From: an uncultured Oscillospiraceae bacterium
Lineage (GTDB): Bacteria > Bacillota > Clostridia > Oscillospirales > Oscillospiraceae
DNA: 33,183 nucleotides
Direction of reading: 5' to 3'
Assembly: GCA_947627745.1 (NCBI GenBank)
Contig: CANQXH010000017.1
Coordinates: 1 to 33,183 of the forward strand
In this document: in pieces, positions 32,522 through 33,183 of the stretch
Numbering within the stretch: position 1 is the stretch's first letter
How the letters are laid out: every line of letters begins with the position of its first letter
Translations under genes and position numbers: made by a program
The notes under the pieces: model-generated
What the model saw: only the letters and a program-made list of their open reading frames with translations
Told to the model about the DNA's origin: nothing
Databases searched by the model: none

Positions 32522-33183
32522 ATGGCAACATTGACCCTGAAGAACATCAAGAAGATCTACCCGTTCAGCGGCGACGACACCAAGAAGAAGAAAAAGAAGA
32601 AGGGCGACGAGCCGGAGGAGAAGAAGGTCAATCTCCAGGTCACGGACAAGGGCGTGGTAGCCGTCCAGGAATTCAATCTGGAGATCCAGGACAAGGAATT
32701 TATCGTCCTGGTCGGCCCCTCCGGCTGCGGCAAGTCCACCACATTACGGATGATCGCCGGTCTGGAGGAGATTTCCGAGGGCGAGCTGTACATCGGCGAT
32801 CGGCTCGTCAACGACGTGGCCCCCAAGGATCGGGACATCGCCATGGTGTTCCAGAACTACGCCCTGTATCCCCACATGACCGTGTATGACAACATGGCCT
32901 TTGCTCTGAAGCTCCGCCACACCCCCAAGGCGGAGATCGACAAGAAGGTGAAGGAAGCCGCCGAGATTCTGGACATCACCCAGTACCTGGGCCGGAAGCC
33001 CAAGGCCCTGTCCGGCGGCCAGCGGCAGCGGGTAGCCATTGGCCGGGCCATCGTCCGGAACCCCTCCGTCATGCTGATGGACGAGCCCCTTTCCAACCTG
33101 GACGCCAAGCTGCGGAACCAGATGCGGGCGGAGATCATCAAGCTGCGGGAACGGATCAATACGACCTTTATCTATGTGACCCA
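32522..33183 (+). CDS. ugpC: Sugar ABC transporter ATP-binding protein, UgpC/MsmK/MalK family, 3' end outside window
   Basis: 220 complete codons from ATG 32522; the frame leaves the window intact. These ATPases energise carbohydrate ABC importers and often serve several transporters. Walker A is GPSGCGKS (65-72), the Q loop [10 protein letters not shown] starts at 111, the signature is LSGGQRQR (163-170), Walker B is VMLMDEP (183-189) and the D loop SNLDAK follows. The expected H loop falls on the last, incomplete codon. Between the first strand and the usual AV..F.L.I strand is an insertion of some 25 residues with seven consecutive lysines (21-27), followed by KGDEPEEKK. The C-terminal regulatory domain would lie outside. 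The gene is separated from the peptidase operon by its own promoter and long leader. Confidence 0.95.
   Translation, partial: MATLTLKNIKKIYPFSGDDTKKKKKKKGDEPEEKKVNLQVTDKGVVAVQEFNLEIQDKEFIVLVGPSGCGKSTTLRMIAGLEEISEGELYIGDRLVNDVAPKDRDIAMVFQNYALYPHMTVYDNMAFALKLRHTPKAEIDKKVKEAAEILDITQYLGRKPKALSGGQRQRVAIGRAIVRNPSVMLMDEPLSNLDAKLRNQMRAEIIKLRERINTTFIYVT

Overview
The window reads as chromosomal DNA of a GC-rich, endospore-forming member of the Clostridia. Three genes argue for this: spo0A, an alpha/beta-type small acid-soluble spore protein, and a UgpC/MsmK-type sugar ABC ATPase in the clostridial style. Promoters are sigma-A-like with regular 17-base spacers, ribosome binding sites are strong GGAGG types, and GTG and TTG starts are used. 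An Oscillospiraceae-like gut anaerobe is my inference; no rRNA lies in the window.

Layout. (1) 1-7965, plus strand: a signalling operon with the end of an HD-GYP/PAS/GGDEF protein, an Hpt phosphotransfer gene broken by an in-frame TAA, two hybrid histidine kinases with two receiver domains each, and a protein ending in a degenerate HD-GYP domain. Together they look like a phosphorelay tied to cyclic-di-GMP. (2) About 8040-12790: an AT-richer island on the minus strand carrying a BcgI-like (type IIB) restriction-modification pair and a downstream RES-domain (NAD-cleaving toxin fold) gene, next to the remnant of a serine recombinase. (3) 12944-14390: a spore-protein gene, a cobalamin riboswitch with its own promoter and terminator but no gene behind it, a small membrane protein, and a frameshifted membrane-protein gene coupled to ftsH. 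(4) 14394-19503: divergent ftsH and rlmB; rlmB is followed by a large membrane protein that looks like a P-type ATPase that has lost its catalytic motifs. (5) 19591-28942, all minus strand: murA with a DUF4279 gene, an RsmF-type rRNA methyltransferase, a DegV protein, an EF-G paralogue, a kdgK-eda operon for 2-keto-3-deoxygluconate, and spo0A. (6) 29163-33183, plus strand: an M3 oligopeptidase overlapping an M18 aminopeptidase, then a long structured leader before a sugar ABC transporter ATPase that runs off the window.

The strongest leads are the RES gene behind a BcgI-like restriction system (a possible restriction plus NAD-depletion defence unit), the orphan cobalamin riboswitch, the P-type-ATPase-like pseudoenzyme, the broken Hpt gene in an otherwise intact relay, tandem Spo0A boxes between spo0A and pepF, and the structured leader of the ABC ATPase gene. 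All calls rest on reading the sequence and on memory of the families; no database search was possible.
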